DNA from: Gilliamella sp. Choc4-2
Lineage (GTDB): Bacteria > Pseudomonadota > Gammaproteobacteria > Enterobacterales > Orbaceae
Assembly: GCF_001690355.1 (NCBI RefSeq)
Contig: NZ_LZHG01000060.1
Location: 173,061 to 237,060 of the forward strand
Direction: 5' to 3'
DNA length: 64,000 nucleotides
Position numbers and translations under genes: made by a program. Positions within the stretch are counted from its first letter, which is position 1, and the number at the start of each line of letters is the position of its first letter. This document shows, piece by piece, positions 10,153 to 21,013 of this stretch. The notes under the pieces were generated by a model. That model was not told where the DNA came from. It was given only the letters and a program-made list of their open reading frames with translations, and ran no database searches.

Positions 10153-11409
10153 TTAAGGCTGATAAACAGGAAAGCGTCGACAAATAGCTAAAACTTTCTC
10201 TTTTACTTCTTGTATGTTTTGCTCATCATCAATATTATCTAAAACATCACAAATCCAATTGGCCAAATCGCATGATTCGGCTTCTTTAAAACCTCGACGA
10301 GTAATAGCTGGTGTACCAATACGCACACCTGATGTTACAAATGGACTTTGCGGATCTTTAGGTACACTATTTTTATTGACGGTAATATTGGCACAGCCCA
10401 AAGCGGCATCAGCTTCTTTGCCGGTGATATTTTTATCAACTAGATCAATTAAAAATAAATGATTGTGTGTTTCACCCGATACTACTTTAAAACCACGTTT
10501 TAAAATCACTTCAACCATGACCTTAGCATTTTTCACTACTTGCTGTTGATATTCTTTATAAGCGGGCTCCATTGCTTCTTTTAAAGCAACTGCTTTAGCG
10601 GCAATTACATGCATTAAAGGACCACCTTGCGTCCCTGGGAAAACAGCCGAATTCAACTTTTTGTATAACTCTTCACTACCATTTTTTGCTAAAATCAAGC
10701 CCCCTCTTGGACCACCTAAGGTTTTATGAGTTGTAGTAGTAACAACGTGAGCATAAGGAACTGGATTTGGATAAACACCTGCTGCAACTAACCCCGCCAC
10801 ATGCGCCATATCCACAAATAAATAAGCCCCGACATTATCAGCAATTTCGCGCATACGTTTCCAATCAATTACTCCAGAATAGGCTGAAAACCCACCTATG
10901 ATCATTTTTGGTTTTGATTCTTTAGCAATTTTAGCTAACTGCTGATAATCAATATGTCCAGTATCATCAACGCCATAAGAAACAACGTTATAAAGCTTTC
11001 CGGAAAAACTAACTGGGGAACCATGAGTCAAATGACCGCCTTCAGATAAATTCATACCCAATACAGTATCGCCCGTTTTTAAAAGTGCCATATAAACTGC
11101 AAAATTAGCTTGTGAACCTGAATGAGGTTGCACATTAGCATAATCAGCACCAAATAAAGTCTTAGCGCGCTCAATTGCCAATTTTTCAACAATATCAACA
11201 TATTCACAGCCACCGTAATAACGTTTTCCAGGATAACCTTCAGCATATTTATTGGTGAGTTGCGAGCCTTGAGCTTGCATTACTCGTGGACTGGTATAGT
11301 TTTCTGATGCGATCAGTTCAAGATGATCTTCCTGACGCTGCTCTTCGCCTTTAATTGCATCCCATAATTCCTTATCATAATCAGTAATGGTCATTTTTTT
11401 ACTAAACAT
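10153..11409 (-). CDS. glyA: serine hydroxymethyltransferase
   Basis: Converts serine and tetrahydrofolate to glycine and 5,10-methylene-THF using pyridoxal phosphate. The length of 418 residues is standard. The PLP-binding lysine K229 sits in [14 protein letters not shown], and the substrate and folate motifs ELIASEN and HSGSQAN are intact. The start is preceded by AAGGAG. It is transcribed alone toward the EF-hand gene. I found no PurR or MetR operator that I could defend in the upstream 370 bp. Confidence 0.98.
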   Translation of the reverse strand: MFSKKMTITDYDKELWDAIKGEEQRQEDHLELIASENYTSPRVMQAQGSQLTNKYAEGYPGKRYYGGCEYVDIVEKLAIERAKTLFGADYANVQPHSGSQANFAVYMALLKTGDTVLGMNLSEGGHLTHGSPVSFSGKLYNVVSYGVDDTGHIDYQQLAKIAKESKPKMIIGGFSAYSGVIDWKRMREIADNVGAYLFVDMAHVAGLVAAGVYPNPVPYAHVVTTTTHKTLGGPRGGLILAKNGSEELYKKLNSAVFPGTQGGPLMHVIAAKAVALKEAMEPAYKEYQQQVVKNAKVMVEVILKRGFKVVSGETHNHLFLIDLVDKNITGKEADAALGCANITVNKNSVPKDPQSPFVTSGVRIGTPAITRRGFKEAESCDLANWICDVLDNIDDEQNIQEVKEKVLAICRRFPVYQP

Positions 11410-11780
11410 GTTGACTCCTTCTTATTAATCACATTAGCCTTTAATTTCATTGATAAATTTATTTGCACAAAAATTACCTTTGTTATCCTTACTTATTCAT
11501 CACGTTATTTCAATATTTTTTATTCTATATAAATAATTTTCATCTAAAATAGATTATCAAAAAATAACTTGATTATACTAAGTAGCCTATTGCATTTGTG
11601 CAATTTAACGCTTAAAACAGTCCAATGTTTTCAAAAAATTGTTTTAGAATATTACAACCAAGAGTTGGATAAAAATAATTTAACTTTTATCAGAGTAAAA
11701 ATAAAATAATTAGCGATTTTTATTTTTTATAGTATTACGGATATACTTATACAAAAATTAATTATTGAGTCTTAAGATCT
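11410..11780. other. gene-free divergent gap upstream of glyA
   Basis: 371 bp of very A+T-rich sequence between divergent genes. It should hold both promoters, but no operator, hairpin or small ORF stands out. Confidence 0.5.
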
Positions 11781-13223
11781 ATGCCTATATCGACCTTAGT
11801 TGTTATACCTCTTTTCATTATTACTATCGTTTTCGCATCATTGTTTAAAAAAAAGAAGTTACAATTACTAATTATAACGATAATGACTGTATTTATTGTA
11901 ATGGAACTAACCTCTATCTATTTCAGTGGTGGTTTTATTGATTATCAATTTTATGTCAATTTAAACGTCAACGATATTATTGAAGGGTTATTTATTTTCA
12001 AATTACAAGCTAGTTTAGTTATTATCGTATTCTCTTTCTTGATATTTCTTTTATTAAAATTAGTCAACATTTTTAGCAATAAATGTCGAATATTAATTCG
12101 TTTATTATTAGCATTTATTTCATTTATTTCAATTAGTTATCATAATGGACCTTTAAGCCATTTATATGAAATCTATCAGGTAATCAATTCTCCTTGTAAG
12201 CCATTTAATGAAGCGCTGCAATCACTTAATATGATTAATTATCCTAATAAAGATCAAATTGTTAGTACTAAAGGTAAAAACATTATCATTTTATCATTAG
12301 AATCTTTTGAACAAGGTTTCTTTGATTTTCACGATATAACTCCTAATTTACAAAAATTACGCCAGAACTATACCTTTTTTGCTGACATGCCAATGAGCCG
12401 AGGAAGTACATGGACTACAGCATCAATGTACACTTATATGACAGGTATGCCTTTTTTAATTGGTGGATTTACAACTTCGCCATTAATAAAAGCAAATGAA
12501 ACAAGATTAGTTAGTTTAGGTGATGTGCTTAAAAAAGCTGGTTATCAGACACGTTATGTAATGGCAAACCCAGATTTTGCTGGTATTGGACACATTGCAG
12601 AAATTTTGGGTATACAAGTTGTTTCAGAAAAAAATTATATAGATCAATACCCAAAAGCACCATTTGGTCTTTATGACAAAGATATCTTTGACATAGCTAA
12701 AAAACAAATTACAGAAATGCGTCAAACTGATAAACCATTTGCATTATTTGTGTCAACTGTTTCAACACATGCCCCAAATGGTTTTTATGATGAACGAATG
12801 CAATCAGTTATTTCACCTAAAAAAGACAATATGTCTTTTGTTGCTGCCTCACTAGATCATAATTTAGGAGCTTTTATTCAATACTTAAAAGATGAAGGTA
12901 TCTTAAATAATACTGTATTTTATATCTTCCCAGATCATTTAATGATGGGCTCAGGCACTCCAACAATTAGTCATCTGTCCGAAAAGGAACGTAAATTATA
13001 TTTGCTCACTAATGCTAAAATAAATAATTTACAAAAAAAAACCAATCAAAGAATCTACCAAATAGATTTACCGCGCTTAATTTTAAACGGTGCACAAATT
13101 GAAAGTAATGCCAAATTTCTAACAGACTATTTAACAGAGCCTAATTTCGATAAGAAAAAATTTATTGAACAAAATAAATCTAATATAGCAACACTTAATT
13201 ATTCTGCTGAAAAATATGAATAA
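11781..13223 (+). CDS. OpgB/LtaS-like membrane phosphoglycerol (or phosphoethanolamine) transferase
   Basis: A sulfatase-fold enzyme with its catalytic domain outside the membrane. Residues 1-120 contain about four membrane segments (near 3-20, 28-48, 72-97 and 104-120), as in OpgB. The catalytic domain shows the metal site LSLESFEQ (E174) and the nucleophile region RGSTWTTASM. The probable catalytic Thr is T212, by comparison with GWTIAGM of OpgB. A PDH metal pair lies near residue 394. At 480 residues it is shorter than OpgB. The likely role is transfer of a phospholipid head group to periplasmic glucan or another envelope glycan. Acceptor and donor are not determined by the sequence. It is monocistronic, and its ribosome site is weak. 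Confidence 0.75.
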   Translation: MPISTLVVIPLFIITIVFASLFKKKKLQLLIITIMTVFIVMELTSIYFSGGFIDYQFYVNLNVNDIIEGLFIFKLQASLVIIVFSFLIFLLLKLVNIFSNKCRILIRLLLAFISFISISYHNGPLSHLYEIYQVINSPCKPFNEALQSLNMINYPNKDQIVSTKGKNIIILSLESFEQGFFDFHDITPNLQKLRQNYTFFADMPMSRGSTWTTASMYTYMTGMPFLIGGFTTSPLIKANETRLVSLGDVLKKAGYQTRYVMANPDFAGIGHIAEILGIQVVSEKNYIDQYPKAPFGLYDKDIFDIAKKQITEMRQTDKPFALFVSTVSTHAPNGFYDERMQSVISPKKDNMSFVAASLDHNLGAFIQYLKDEGILNNTVFYIFPDHLMMGSGTPTISHLSEKERKLYLLTNAKINNLQKKTNQRIYQIDLPRLILNGAQIESNAKFLTDYLTEPNFDKKKFIEQNKSNIATLNYSAEKYE

Positions 13224-13602
13224 ACTAATAGTTAATGCATTAAATAACTAATCTAGAAACTGAATATTTTCATAAATTAGGATGATATACAAGTATCTTT
13301 TTTACTTTTTATTTTTAGTGCTTTGGATTCTTGGTAATTTTTTCAATTATTAATATAGACTTAATAAGATATCCGCCAAAATTTTATTTATATATTATAA
13401 TAGCAAAAATTAACCAATTGGTTTTTAAAATAGACATTGTTATTTAAATATTTATATATTAAAAATATAGGATACTTTATTTTTGAATATTAAAAGGTTA
13501 ATTGCTAAACTGTAACACATTATATTAATATCTATTTATAAGTTAATTACTATTCATAAGTAAAATAGTTACTGTTTAAATAATTTCCATAGGTTAATTG
13601 AA
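13224..13602. other. gene-free spacer before kdsD
   Basis: 379 bp, extremely A+T-rich. It probably carries the kdsD promoter. I see no ORF, operator or clear hairpin. Confidence 0.5.
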
Positions 13603-14565
13603 ATGGATGAATTACTAAGATATGGTCGAGAGCTTCTTGAACTAGAATTAAACGAAGCTCAAAAACTACCCGATCGTCTGGGAGAAGATTTTATTAAAGC
13701 TTGCCAAATTATTTTGGCAACTAAAGGAAAAGTGGTTGTATCAGGCATTGGAAAATCTGGACATATAGGTAAAAAAATTGCAGCTTCATTAGCAAGTACA
13801 GGTAGTCCTGCTTTTTTTATGCATCCTACAGAGGCTCTACATGGTGATTTAGGTATGGTTTCTGAAAATGATGTTGCTATCTTAATTTCTTATTCTGGTC
13901 GTGCCAAAGAATTTAATTTCATTTTACCAATACTCGCTTCAATAAATGTTCCTGTTATTGCCATAACAGGAGGATTAAACTCACCACTAGCTAAATCAGC
14001 ACAAGCAGTGCTTGATATTTCAATTGAAAAAGAAGCCTGCCCAATGGGCCTTGCTCCCACTTCAAGTTCAACTAACACTTTACTAATGGGAGATGCTCTT
14101 GTTATTACAGTAATGCGAGCTAGAGGTTTCAAAGAAGAAGATTTCGCACGTTCGCATCCTGGTGGCAATTTAGGAGTAAAATTACTCAATCAAGTAAAAG
14201 ATGTTATGCGAAAAGGTGACTTAATCCCCAAAATTTCAAAGTCTTCCACAGTTCTTGATGCTATGTTAGAATTAAGCCGAACAGGAGTAGGTTTAGTAAC
14301 CATATGTCAAGATGATAATAAAATTATTGGTGTATTTACTGATGGCGATTTACGTAGATTATTACTAAAAAACGGTACATTACATGATAGCATCTTATCT
14401 GTAATGACCACTCCAGGTTACAGAATTCCAGAAAATTGGAAAGCGACAGAAGCGTTAAAATCATTTAATTATCACAATATTACTGCTGCGCCAGTTGTCA
14501 ATGCCAAAGATGAATTAGTTGGTGCTTTAAGTATTCATGATTTACACCAAGCGGGAATAAGCTAA
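13603..14565 (+). CDS. kdsD: D-arabinose 5-phosphate isomerase
   Basis: Isomerises ribulose-5-phosphate to arabinose-5-phosphate, the first step toward Kdo for lipopolysaccharide. Across 320 residues there is an SIS domain (about 35-180) with VVSGIGKSGHIGKK and HPTEALHGDLGM, then two CBS modules (about 205-320). KdsD and GutQ share this architecture. KdsD is chosen because there are no glucitol genes nearby and because this enzyme is needed for LPS. It lies directly upstream of aroK, a position usually held by pilus genes (hofQ) in E. coli. Confidence 0.88.
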   Translation: MDELLRYGRELLELELNEAQKLPDRLGEDFIKACQIILATKGKVVVSGIGKSGHIGKKIAASLASTGSPAFFMHPTEALHGDLGMVSENDVAILISYSGRAKEFNFILPILASINVPVIAITGGLNSPLAKSAQAVLDISIEKEACPMGLAPTSSSTNTLLMGDALVITVMRARGFKEEDFARSHPGGNLGVKLLNQVKDVMRKGDLIPKISKSSTVLDAMLELSRTGVGLVTICQDDNKIIGVFTDGDLRRLLLKNGTLHDSILSVMTTPGYRIPENWKATEALKSFNYHNITAAPVVNAKDELVGALSIHDLHQAGIS

Positions 14566-14753
14566 AACTATTGATAAATACCTATTGCAAAAAGGGGCTA
14601 TCTATTGAGATAATTACCAACCTAAATTTTTGTCGTATAAGACGGAGATCCAAGAAAAAGTTACACAATTTATTTTGTGCATGATTTTTCGAATCATAAC
14701 AAAATAATATTGTGTTGTATATTTAACCAAAATTAATAGATGATGAAACTACA

Positions 14754-15275
14754 ATGGCAGAAAAGCGAAATATCTTTCTAATTGGCCCAATGGGGGCAGG
14801 AAAAAGCACAATAGGCCGACAAATTGCACAACAGTTAGGCATGGAATTTTTTGACTCAGATCAAGAGATCGAAAAACGTACTGGAGCTGATATTGCCTGG
14901 ATTTTTGACTTAGAAGGTGAAGATGGATTCCGCGCCAGAGAAGAAAAAATTATTAATGAATTAACAGAAAAACAAGGCGTAGTGCTCGCAACTGGCGGGG
15001 GATCAGTCTTATCTAAAGAGACTAGAAACCGATTATCAGCTCGTGGGATCGTAGTTTATTTAGAAACAACCATTGAAAAACAAATGGCAAGAACACAAAA
15101 AGATAAACGACGCCCATTACTACAGGGTGCCAATACACCCCGTGAGCTTTATGAAGAGCTCGCAGATGAACGAGAACCGCTTTACGAAGAGATTGCAGAC
15201 ATTACAATTAAAACTGATGAGCAAAGTGCTAAAGGTGTTGCAGGTTATATTATTGATAAAATAGAACAAATTTAA
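14754..15275 (+). CDS. aroK: shikimate kinase I
   Basis: Phosphorylates shikimate at the 3-hydroxyl in aromatic biosynthesis. The length of 173 residues is normal. Walker [10 protein letters not shown] is at 11-19, the shikimate-binding region is [14 protein letters not shown], and GGGS and the lid RRPLLQ are present. It heads the aroK-damX-dam-rpe-gph-trpS cluster. In E. coli aroB lies between aroK and damX; here only 82 bp separate aroK from the damX start, so aroB is absent from this locus. Confidence 0.97.
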   Translation: MAEKRNIFLIGPMGAGKSTIGRQIAQQLGMEFFDSDQEIEKRTGADIAWIFDLEGEDGFRAREEKIINELTEKQGVVLATGGGSVLSKETRNRLSARGIVVYLETTIEKQMARTQKDKRRPLLQGANTPRELYEELADEREPLYEEIADITIKTDEQSAKGVAGYIIDKIEQI

Positions 15276-15357
15276 AAAATTTGTTTACAATAATATAATG
15301 ATAAACGGGCAGCTCTCATAAGTAGTAATATGGTTGTTAGTAAGTTAAGGGGTGAAT

Positions 15358-16212
15358 ATGCGTGTAGATAAAAATGATCGTTATGTATCAGAAAAAGCGA
15401 ATAAGAACTCTACAACTTCATTTAAATTACCAAGTTTATTTCAAGATTTTCCAAAGAGAAAACTGATCATTCTTGGTTTTGCTGTGATAATGATTTTTAT
15501 ATCGCTCATCTTGATGATATATAGCTATTCAAAACAAAGTAAGCGAACGGAATTAACACCATCGGTTATCAATGATTTGCCATCAACAAATTTTGATAGC
15601 GACAACAATACGTCATCCTCCTTAACTAAAAGGGAATCTATTGCCACTAATAATTCCCAAGCTATAAGTTCAAAGAGTCAGACTAACTCTCAAACTGAAA
15701 CAACATTAAATCAAACATCAGGTAAGCAAGAGCAGCCTAAAAATATAAAAAACATTACCAATAAAGGAAAAGATATTGATAATCGAAACATAAAATCAAA
15801 TATGGATTCATTAATAGCAGATGAAAATAATGGCGTTAGTAGTTTGAATAATAAATTTAGTTCACAAATAATATCAAATAATTATCCTCTTACAGAAGAA
15901 TCTAGTCATAAAGGGGAAAATACTAAATTAGATAAAAATAGTAATTTGGAGGACAACTATTATGCGATTCAACTTAGCGCATCTTCATCTGCTGAAAATT
16001 TAAAGAAATTTGCCATACAAAACAATATAAGTAACTATCAAATTTATAAAACAAAACATAACAACAGCACATGGTTTGTATTAATTGAAGGCAATTATTC
16101 ATCATATGATGAAGCAAACAGAGCGATAAAATCTTTGCCGAATGCACTACAAAAAAATAACCCATGGGTTAAATCTAGTGCAGCGATTAATAAAGAAAAG
16201 GCAGTAAAGTAA
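15358..16212 (+). CDS. damX: DamX-like SPOR-domain cell-division protein
   Basis: An inner-membrane protein that binds septal peptidoglycan through its SPOR domain. A short cytoplasmic N-terminus is followed by one membrane helix (about residues 35-58), a long Ser/Thr/Asn-rich low-complexity linker (about 60-200) and a C-terminal SPOR domain (about 200-275, starting YYAIQLSAS). The ATG at 15358 is chosen because AAGGGG lies 5 bp upstream; an in-frame GTG at 15352 would overlap that site. The position between aroK and dam supports the name. It is shorter than E. coli DamX (about 428 residues), mostly in the linker. Confidence 0.85.
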   Translation: MRVDKNDRYVSEKANKNSTTSFKLPSLFQDFPKRKLIILGFAVIMIFISLILMIYSYSKQSKRTELTPSVINDLPSTNFDSDNNTSSSLTKRESIATNNSQAISSKSQTNSQTETTLNQTSGKQEQPKNIKNITNKGKDIDNRNIKSNMDSLIADENNGVSSLNNKFSSQIISNNYPLTEESSHKGENTKLDKNSNLEDNYYAIQLSASSSAENLKKFAIQNNISNYQIYKTKHNNSTWFVLIEGNYSSYDEANRAIKSLPNALQKNNPWVKSSAAINKEKAVK

Positions 16213-16258
16213 AGGATATAGTTCATTTATCCTACCAATATCAAAATAGGAGTATCCG

Positions 16259-17080
16259 TTGAAAAAACAACGAGCCTTTTTAAAATGGGCTGGAGGAAAA
16301 TATGAGCTTGTAGACACTATTAGGCAGTATCTACCAAACGGTGATCAACTCATTGAACCTTTTGTTGGGGCAGGTTCTGTCTTCTTAAACACAAACTACA
16401 AAAGCTATATTTTGGCTGATATTAATCATGATTTAATTGAATTATTTAATTTATTAAAAACTAAACCAGATCAGTTTATCTGCGATCTAAAATCGTTATT
16501 TGACCCTCAGAATAATCAACCTGAGGCATTTTATCAGCTGCGCAATGTTTTTAATCATAGCAAAGATCAATATCTACGTTCTCTACTATTTGTATATTTA
16601 AATCGTCACTGCTATAACGGATTGTGTCGATATAATAATAGTGGTTTATTTAACGTACCATTTGGTCGATACAAAACAATCTATTTCCCAGAGAAAGAGC
16701 TAAATTTTTTCGCGCAAAAAGCGCAAAATGCCATATTCATTTGTGCTCCTTATCAAGATGTGATGAAAAAAGCGCAACGGAATTCTGTGATATATTGTGA
16801 TCCACCTTATCTATCACCAAACGAATCAGTTGGATTTACAGCATATTATTCAAATAGTTTTGGATATGATGAACATAAAAAATTATCAAAATTAGCCGAA
16901 AAGATAGCTTATAAAAAAGATATTCCTGTACTTGTATCAAATCATGATACAAATTATACAAGAACTTTATATAGCAAAGCTCGTCATCTTTATCGAGCAG
17001 AAATGCGACGTTCAATTAGTTGTGCCGGCGAAGGCAGAAAAAAAATTGATGAAATTTTAGCATTATACAAAAAATCTTAG
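16259..17080 (+). CDS. dam: DNA adenine methylase (GATC)
   Basis: Methylates adenine N6 in GATC, marking strands for mismatch repair and replication control. The 273 residues carry the SAM motif FLKWAGGKY at the N-terminus, EPFVGAGSVFLN near 37-48, and the catalytic DPPY in YCDPPYLSPNE. It starts at TTG, preceded by AGGAG with a 6-bp spacing; the N-terminal KKQRAFLKWAGGKY confirms this start. Orphan solitary Dam is expected in this operon position. Confidence 0.97.
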   Translation: MKKQRAFLKWAGGKYELVDTIRQYLPNGDQLIEPFVGAGSVFLNTNYKSYILADINHDLIELFNLLKTKPDQFICDLKSLFDPQNNQPEAFYQLRNVFNHSKDQYLRSLLFVYLNRHCYNGLCRYNNSGLFNVPFGRYKTIYFPEKELNFFAQKAQNAIFICAPYQDVMKKAQRNSVIYCDPPYLSPNESVGFTAYYSNSFGYDEHKKLSKLAEKIAYKKDIPVLVSNHDTNYTRTLYSKARHLYRAEMRRSISCAGEGRKKIDEILALYKKS

Positions 17081-17129
17081 CTTAGCTTTAGTATAATAAT
17101 AAGAAGATTTTATCAATAGAGGGATTGTT

Positions 17130-17798
17130 ATGAACGAATTTATTATTGCACCATCAATTCTATCAGCTGATTTTGCTCGTCTTGGTGAAGATACTCAAAA
17201 AGTATTAGATGCAGGTGCAGATGTTGTACATTTTGATGTCATGGACAATCATTTTGTGCCTAATCTCACTATGGGCTCAATGTTTTGTAAAGCATTGCGA
17301 GATTATGGCATAAAAGCCCCTATTGATGTTCACTTAATGGCATCTCCTGTTGAAGAGTTGATCGTATCTTTTGCTAAAGCCGGAGCTACAAATATATCAA
17401 TCCATCCAGAATCTACAATTCATCTAGACCGTTCATTGCAATTAATTAAAGATCATGGCTGTCACGCTGGTATTGTGTTTAATCCTACCACGCCGCTTGA
17501 TTATTTAGATTATTCAATTGATAAAGTAGATATTATTTTATTAATGAGCGTTAATCCTGGTTTTGGTGGACAATCATTTATTTCTTCAACTTTAAAAAAA
17601 TTACAACAAGCAAAACAACGTATACTTGAATCAGATAGGAACATTCGTTTAGCAGTCGATGGTGGAATAAAAGTTGACAATATAGCCCAAATAGCTAAAG
17701 CTGGTGCTGATATGTTTGTAGTAGGTTCAGCTATATTTAACCAACCCAATTATAAAACGGTCATCGATGCAATGCGAAAAGAATTAGCAGGAGTGTAA
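17130..17798 (+). CDS. rpe: ribulose-phosphate 3-epimerase
   Basis: Interconverts ribulose-5-phosphate and xylulose-5-phosphate in the pentose phosphate pathway. It is a 222-residue TIM barrel. [10 protein letters not shown] is at the N-terminus, with metal and catalytic residues in [16 protein letters not shown] and [11 protein letters not shown], and the second catalytic Asp in LAVDGGIK. Its stop abuts gph (1-bp gap), so the two are translationally close. Confidence 0.97.
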   Translation: MNEFIIAPSILSADFARLGEDTQKVLDAGADVVHFDVMDNHFVPNLTMGSMFCKALRDYGIKAPIDVHLMASPVEELIVSFAKAGATNISIHPESTIHLDRSLQLIKDHGCHAGIVFNPTTPLDYLDYSIDKVDIILLMSVNPGFGGQSFISSTLKKLQQAKQRILESDRNIRLAVDGGIKVDNIAQIAKAGADMFVVGSAIFNQPNYKTVIDAMRKELAGV

Positions 17799-17799
17799 T

Positions 17800-18498
17800 A
17801 TGCATAAATTAGACAATATTCAAGCAATAGCATTTGATTTAGATGGTACACTTGTTGATAGTGTTCCTGGCCTTGCTCTTGCAACACAAAACATGTTAGT
17901 TGATTTACAATTACCAACAGTTACTAATGAACAAATTAAAAATTGGGTTGGTAACGGTATTGATATCATGTTAAAACGTGTTTTTAAAGCTATCGAAGTC
18001 GATCCATCAGAAGCCCTCTTTATACAAGCTAGAGATATTTTTAACTGTCATTATGATCAGGTTATCGATGTTGGAACGAAATTATTTCCTAACGTCAAGG
18101 AAACCTTAAAAACACTTTATACTAGCCAATATCCATTGGCATTGGTCACTAATAAACCAGCAAAATTTCTACCTGATCTACTCACTTCTTTAGGAATTAA
18201 AGAGTATTTCTCGCTAGTGCTTGGTGGTGGAGATGTAATAAAATTAAAACCACATCCTGCTCCATTATATCAAGTTATGGCAACATTTGGATTATTTAAC
18301 AATCAACTACTTTTTGTGGGTGACTCTAAAAATGATATCACAGCAGCTAAAAATGCCAATTGCCCAACAGTGGCATTAAGTTATGGATATAATTATGGTA
18401 TTTCGATTGCTACAAGTGAACCAGACTTTTTATTTGATGATTTTAAAGATATATTAACGATATTACCTCAGCCTAAAGCTGACGAAAAATATAATTAA
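17800..18498 (+). CDS. gph: phosphoglycolate phosphatase
   Basis: A HAD-superfamily phosphatase that removes 2-phosphoglycolate formed during repair of oxidative DNA damage. Over 232 residues, motif I is FDLDGTLVDS with nucleophile and acid/base Asp. Motif II lies in ALVTNKPAKF, motif III includes K in IKLKPHPAP, and motif IV is FVGDSKNDITAA. It lies between rpe and trpS exactly as in E. coli. Confidence 0.95.
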   Translation: MHKLDNIQAIAFDLDGTLVDSVPGLALATQNMLVDLQLPTVTNEQIKNWVGNGIDIMLKRVFKAIEVDPSEALFIQARDIFNCHYDQVIDVGTKLFPNVKETLKTLYTSQYPLALVTNKPAKFLPDLLTSLGIKEYFSLVLGGGDVIKLKPHPAPLYQVMATFGLFNNQLLFVGDSKNDITAAKNANCPTVALSYGYNYGISIATSEPDFLFDDFKDILTILPQPKADEKYN

Positions 18499-18517
18499 CA
18501 CATATTAGGAATAAATT

Positions 18518-19513
18518 ATGAGTAAACCAATTGTATTTAGTGGTGCACAACCTTCAGGCGAGTTAACACTTGGTAACTACTTAGGTGCTCTAAAAAATTG
18601 GGTGGCATTGCAAAATGAATATGATTGCGTTTATTGTATCGTCAACCAACATGCGATAACAGTACGCCAAGATCCACAAAAATTACGTAAAGCCACACTT
18701 GATACGTTAGCACTCTATTTAGCTTGTGGTATTGATCCACAAAAGAGTACTATTTTCGTACAATCCCATATCCCTGCGCATACTGAGTTAGGGTGGGTTT
18801 TAAATTGTTACACCTATTTTGGCGAGCTCAGCCGCATGACACAATTTAAAGATAAATCGTCACGTCATTCGGAAAACATTAATGCAGGCCTATTTGATTA
18901 TCCGGTTCTTATGGCGGCTGATATCTTATTATACCAAGCCGATTTAGTGCCAGTAGGGGATGATCAAAAGCAGCATCTTGAATTAACTCGCGATATTGCA
19001 ATACGTTTTAATGCTCTTTATGGCGATATTTTTACTATTCCTAAACCATTTATTGCTAAAGTTGGTGCAAGAGTTATGTCATTACAAGAGCCAACAAAAA
19101 AAATGTCCAAATCAGATGAAAACCGTAATAATGTAATTGGATTACTTGAAAACCCAAAAGACATTGAGAAAAAAATTAAACGTGCAATGACCGATTCTGA
19201 TGAACCACCAACAGTGCGCTACGATTTAAAAACTAAAGCTGGCGTATCAAACCTGCTCGATATATTAACAGGTATTACAGGTAAACCAATTACCGAGCTT
19301 GAAAAAGAGTTTGAAGGTAAAATGTATGGTCATCTTAAAACCGAAGTAGCAACCCAAATCATTGATATGTTAACCACTTTACAGACCAAATATCACCAAT
19401 ATCGTGATGATGAAAATTATCTACTTTCAATTATGCAAGAAGGAGCCCAAAAAGCTCGTTCAAAAGCCGAGCCTACTTTGAAAAAAGTCTATGATGCAAT
19501 AGGCTTTGTATAG
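18518..19513 (+). CDS. trpS: tryptophanyl-tRNA synthetase
   Basis: A class I aminoacyl-tRNA synthetase, 331 residues. The HIGH-type motif is in [11 protein letters not shown] near residue 17, and KMSKS is at about residue 196 followed by DENRNN. It has the compact bacterial TrpRS architecture with no extra domain. It is the last gene of the aroK-to-trpS cluster. Confidence 0.97.
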   Translation: MSKPIVFSGAQPSGELTLGNYLGALKNWVALQNEYDCVYCIVNQHAITVRQDPQKLRKATLDTLALYLACGIDPQKSTIFVQSHIPAHTELGWVLNCYTYFGELSRMTQFKDKSSRHSENINAGLFDYPVLMAADILLYQADLVPVGDDQKQHLELTRDIAIRFNALYGDIFTIPKPFIAKVGARVMSLQEPTKKMSKSDENRNNVIGLLENPKDIEKKIKRAMTDSDEPPTVRYDLKTKAGVSNLLDILTGITGKPITELEKEFEGKMYGHLKTEVATQIIDMLTTLQTKYHQYRDDENYLLSIMQEGAQKARSKAEPTLKKVYDAIGFV

Positions 19514-19608
19514 TTAGCAATCAAAAAATGGTCATTGATAATAACATTAAACAGTATTGATTGGTTTTAATATACTATATTAAAAATCTTAGCTATTACA
19601 GGTTAGTT

Positions 19609-20970
19609 ATGAAGATTATCATTCTTGGAGCGGGACAAACAGGCAGTGCTCTTGCTGAATACCTCGTTACAGAAAAACAAAACGACGTCACTGTTGTAGA
19701 TGAAGATGACAACAAATTGCAATCATTGCAAGAACGCTTTGATTTACAAGTAATTTGTGGAAAACCCTCTTATCCACAAGTTTTAGAAAGTGCAGGTGCT
19801 GAATCAGCCGATATGCTAGTTGCTGTAACTAGCTCTGATGAAGTAAACATGATGGCATGTCAAATTAGTCATGTGATGTTTAATATTTCGCAAAAAGTTG
19901 CACGAATTAGAGCGCCAGAATATAACGAGGAAAAATATTCTTTTTTTAATAAAGATTGTATCAATATCGATCATATTATCGCTCCTGAAAATCTCATCAC
20001 TAACCATATAAGCCATTTAGTCCAGTATCCTGGTTCGCTACAGTTTGCCTCCTTCTATGATAATAGAGTATGTTTGGTTGCTGCTAAAGCATATTATGGC
20101 GGGGCTTTGGTTGGAAGTGAATTATCGGAGCTCAAAGAACACCTTCCTCATGTTGAGGCCCGAGTCGTGGCAATATATCGTAAAAATCAATTTATTCGCC
20201 CACTAGGATCAACATTGATCGAGGCTGGCGATCTGGTCTATTTTATAACCCCACCTTTTAATATTAAAGCCGTGACCAGTGAATTACAACGTTTAGAAAA
20301 ACCATACAAACGTATAATTATTAGTGGTGGAGGGAGTATCGCAGTCGCGCTAGCTAAACGTTTAGAAAATGCCTACCAAGTTAAACTAATTGAACGTAAT
20401 TCTGTGCGTGCTGAATTAATTGCCGAACAGCTAATTAACACAACTGTATTACATGGTGAATCATCTGATCAAGAGTTATTATCACAAGAACAAATTGAGC
20501 TTACCGATCTTTTTATCGCAGTAACAAGTGATGATGAATCAAACATCATGTCTTCAATGCTTGCCAAAAGAATGGGGGCAAAAAAAGTCATTGTATTAAT
20601 TCAACGTCAGGCCTACCTTGAACTTATCAATGACAGTGTAATTGATATAGCGATTTCACCACAACATGCCACCATTTCAGAGCTATTAAGTCATGTAAGA
20701 CAAACAGGTATGGTAAAAGTTGTCTCATTAAGACAAGGTGAATCTGAAATTATTGAAGTCATTGCTCATGGTGATAATGAAAAATCAAAATTGGTAGGTA
20801 AAAATATTAATGGATTAAAATTACCTTCAGGCGCAACTATCGGGGCTATTGTACGAGGAGAAGATGTGATCATTGTTAATACTGATTTAACCATTGAAGA
20901 CAAAGATCATCTCATTATATTTTTACCAGATAGAAAAGCGATTACTGATATAGAAAAATTATTACAATGA
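19609..20970 (+). CDS. trkA: Trk potassium-uptake regulatory subunit TrkA
   Basis: A peripheral NAD(H)-binding regulator of Trk potassium channels. The 453 residues comprise two RCK repeats: an N-domain starting MKIIILGAGQTGSALAEYL, and a second beginning near RIIISGGGSIAVALAKRL. Each is followed by a TrkA_C domain. The ATG at 19609 is chosen by homology (E. coli starts MKIIILGAGQ); a longer TTG frame from 19561 adds an unrelated 16 residues. No TrkH or TrkG channel gene is in the window. Confidence 0.96.
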   Translation: MKIIILGAGQTGSALAEYLVTEKQNDVTVVDEDDNKLQSLQERFDLQVICGKPSYPQVLESAGAESADMLVAVTSSDEVNMMACQISHVMFNISQKVARIRAPEYNEEKYSFFNKDCINIDHIIAPENLITNHISHLVQYPGSLQFASFYDNRVCLVAAKAYYGGALVGSELSELKEHLPHVEARVVAIYRKNQFIRPLGSTLIEAGDLVYFITPPFNIKAVTSELQRLEKPYKRIIISGGGSIAVALAKRLENAYQVKLIERNSVRAELIAEQLINTTVLHGESSDQELLSQEQIELTDLFIAVTSDDESNIMSSMLAKRMGAKKVIVLIQRQAYLELINDSVIDIAISPQHATISELLSHVRQTGMVKVVSLRQGESEIIEVIAHGDNEKSKLVGKNINGLKLPSGATIGAIVRGEDVIIVNTDLTIEDKDHLIIFLPDRKAITDIEKLLQ

Positions 20971-21013
20971 CTTGTTTAAAATAAATAGCCAGTTCATAAT
21001 AAATAAAGATTTT

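Noticed and set aside
13890..14189. 99-codon antisense frame inside kdsD
   Set aside because: Shadow of the kdsD coding frame with no start signal.
15352..15357. GTG start for damX at 15352
   Set aside because: It overlaps the AAGGGG ribosome site that fits the ATG at 15358.
19561..19608. TTG-started 16-residue extension of trkA
   Set aside because: No ribosome site, and the E. coli N-terminus aligns exactly from 19609.
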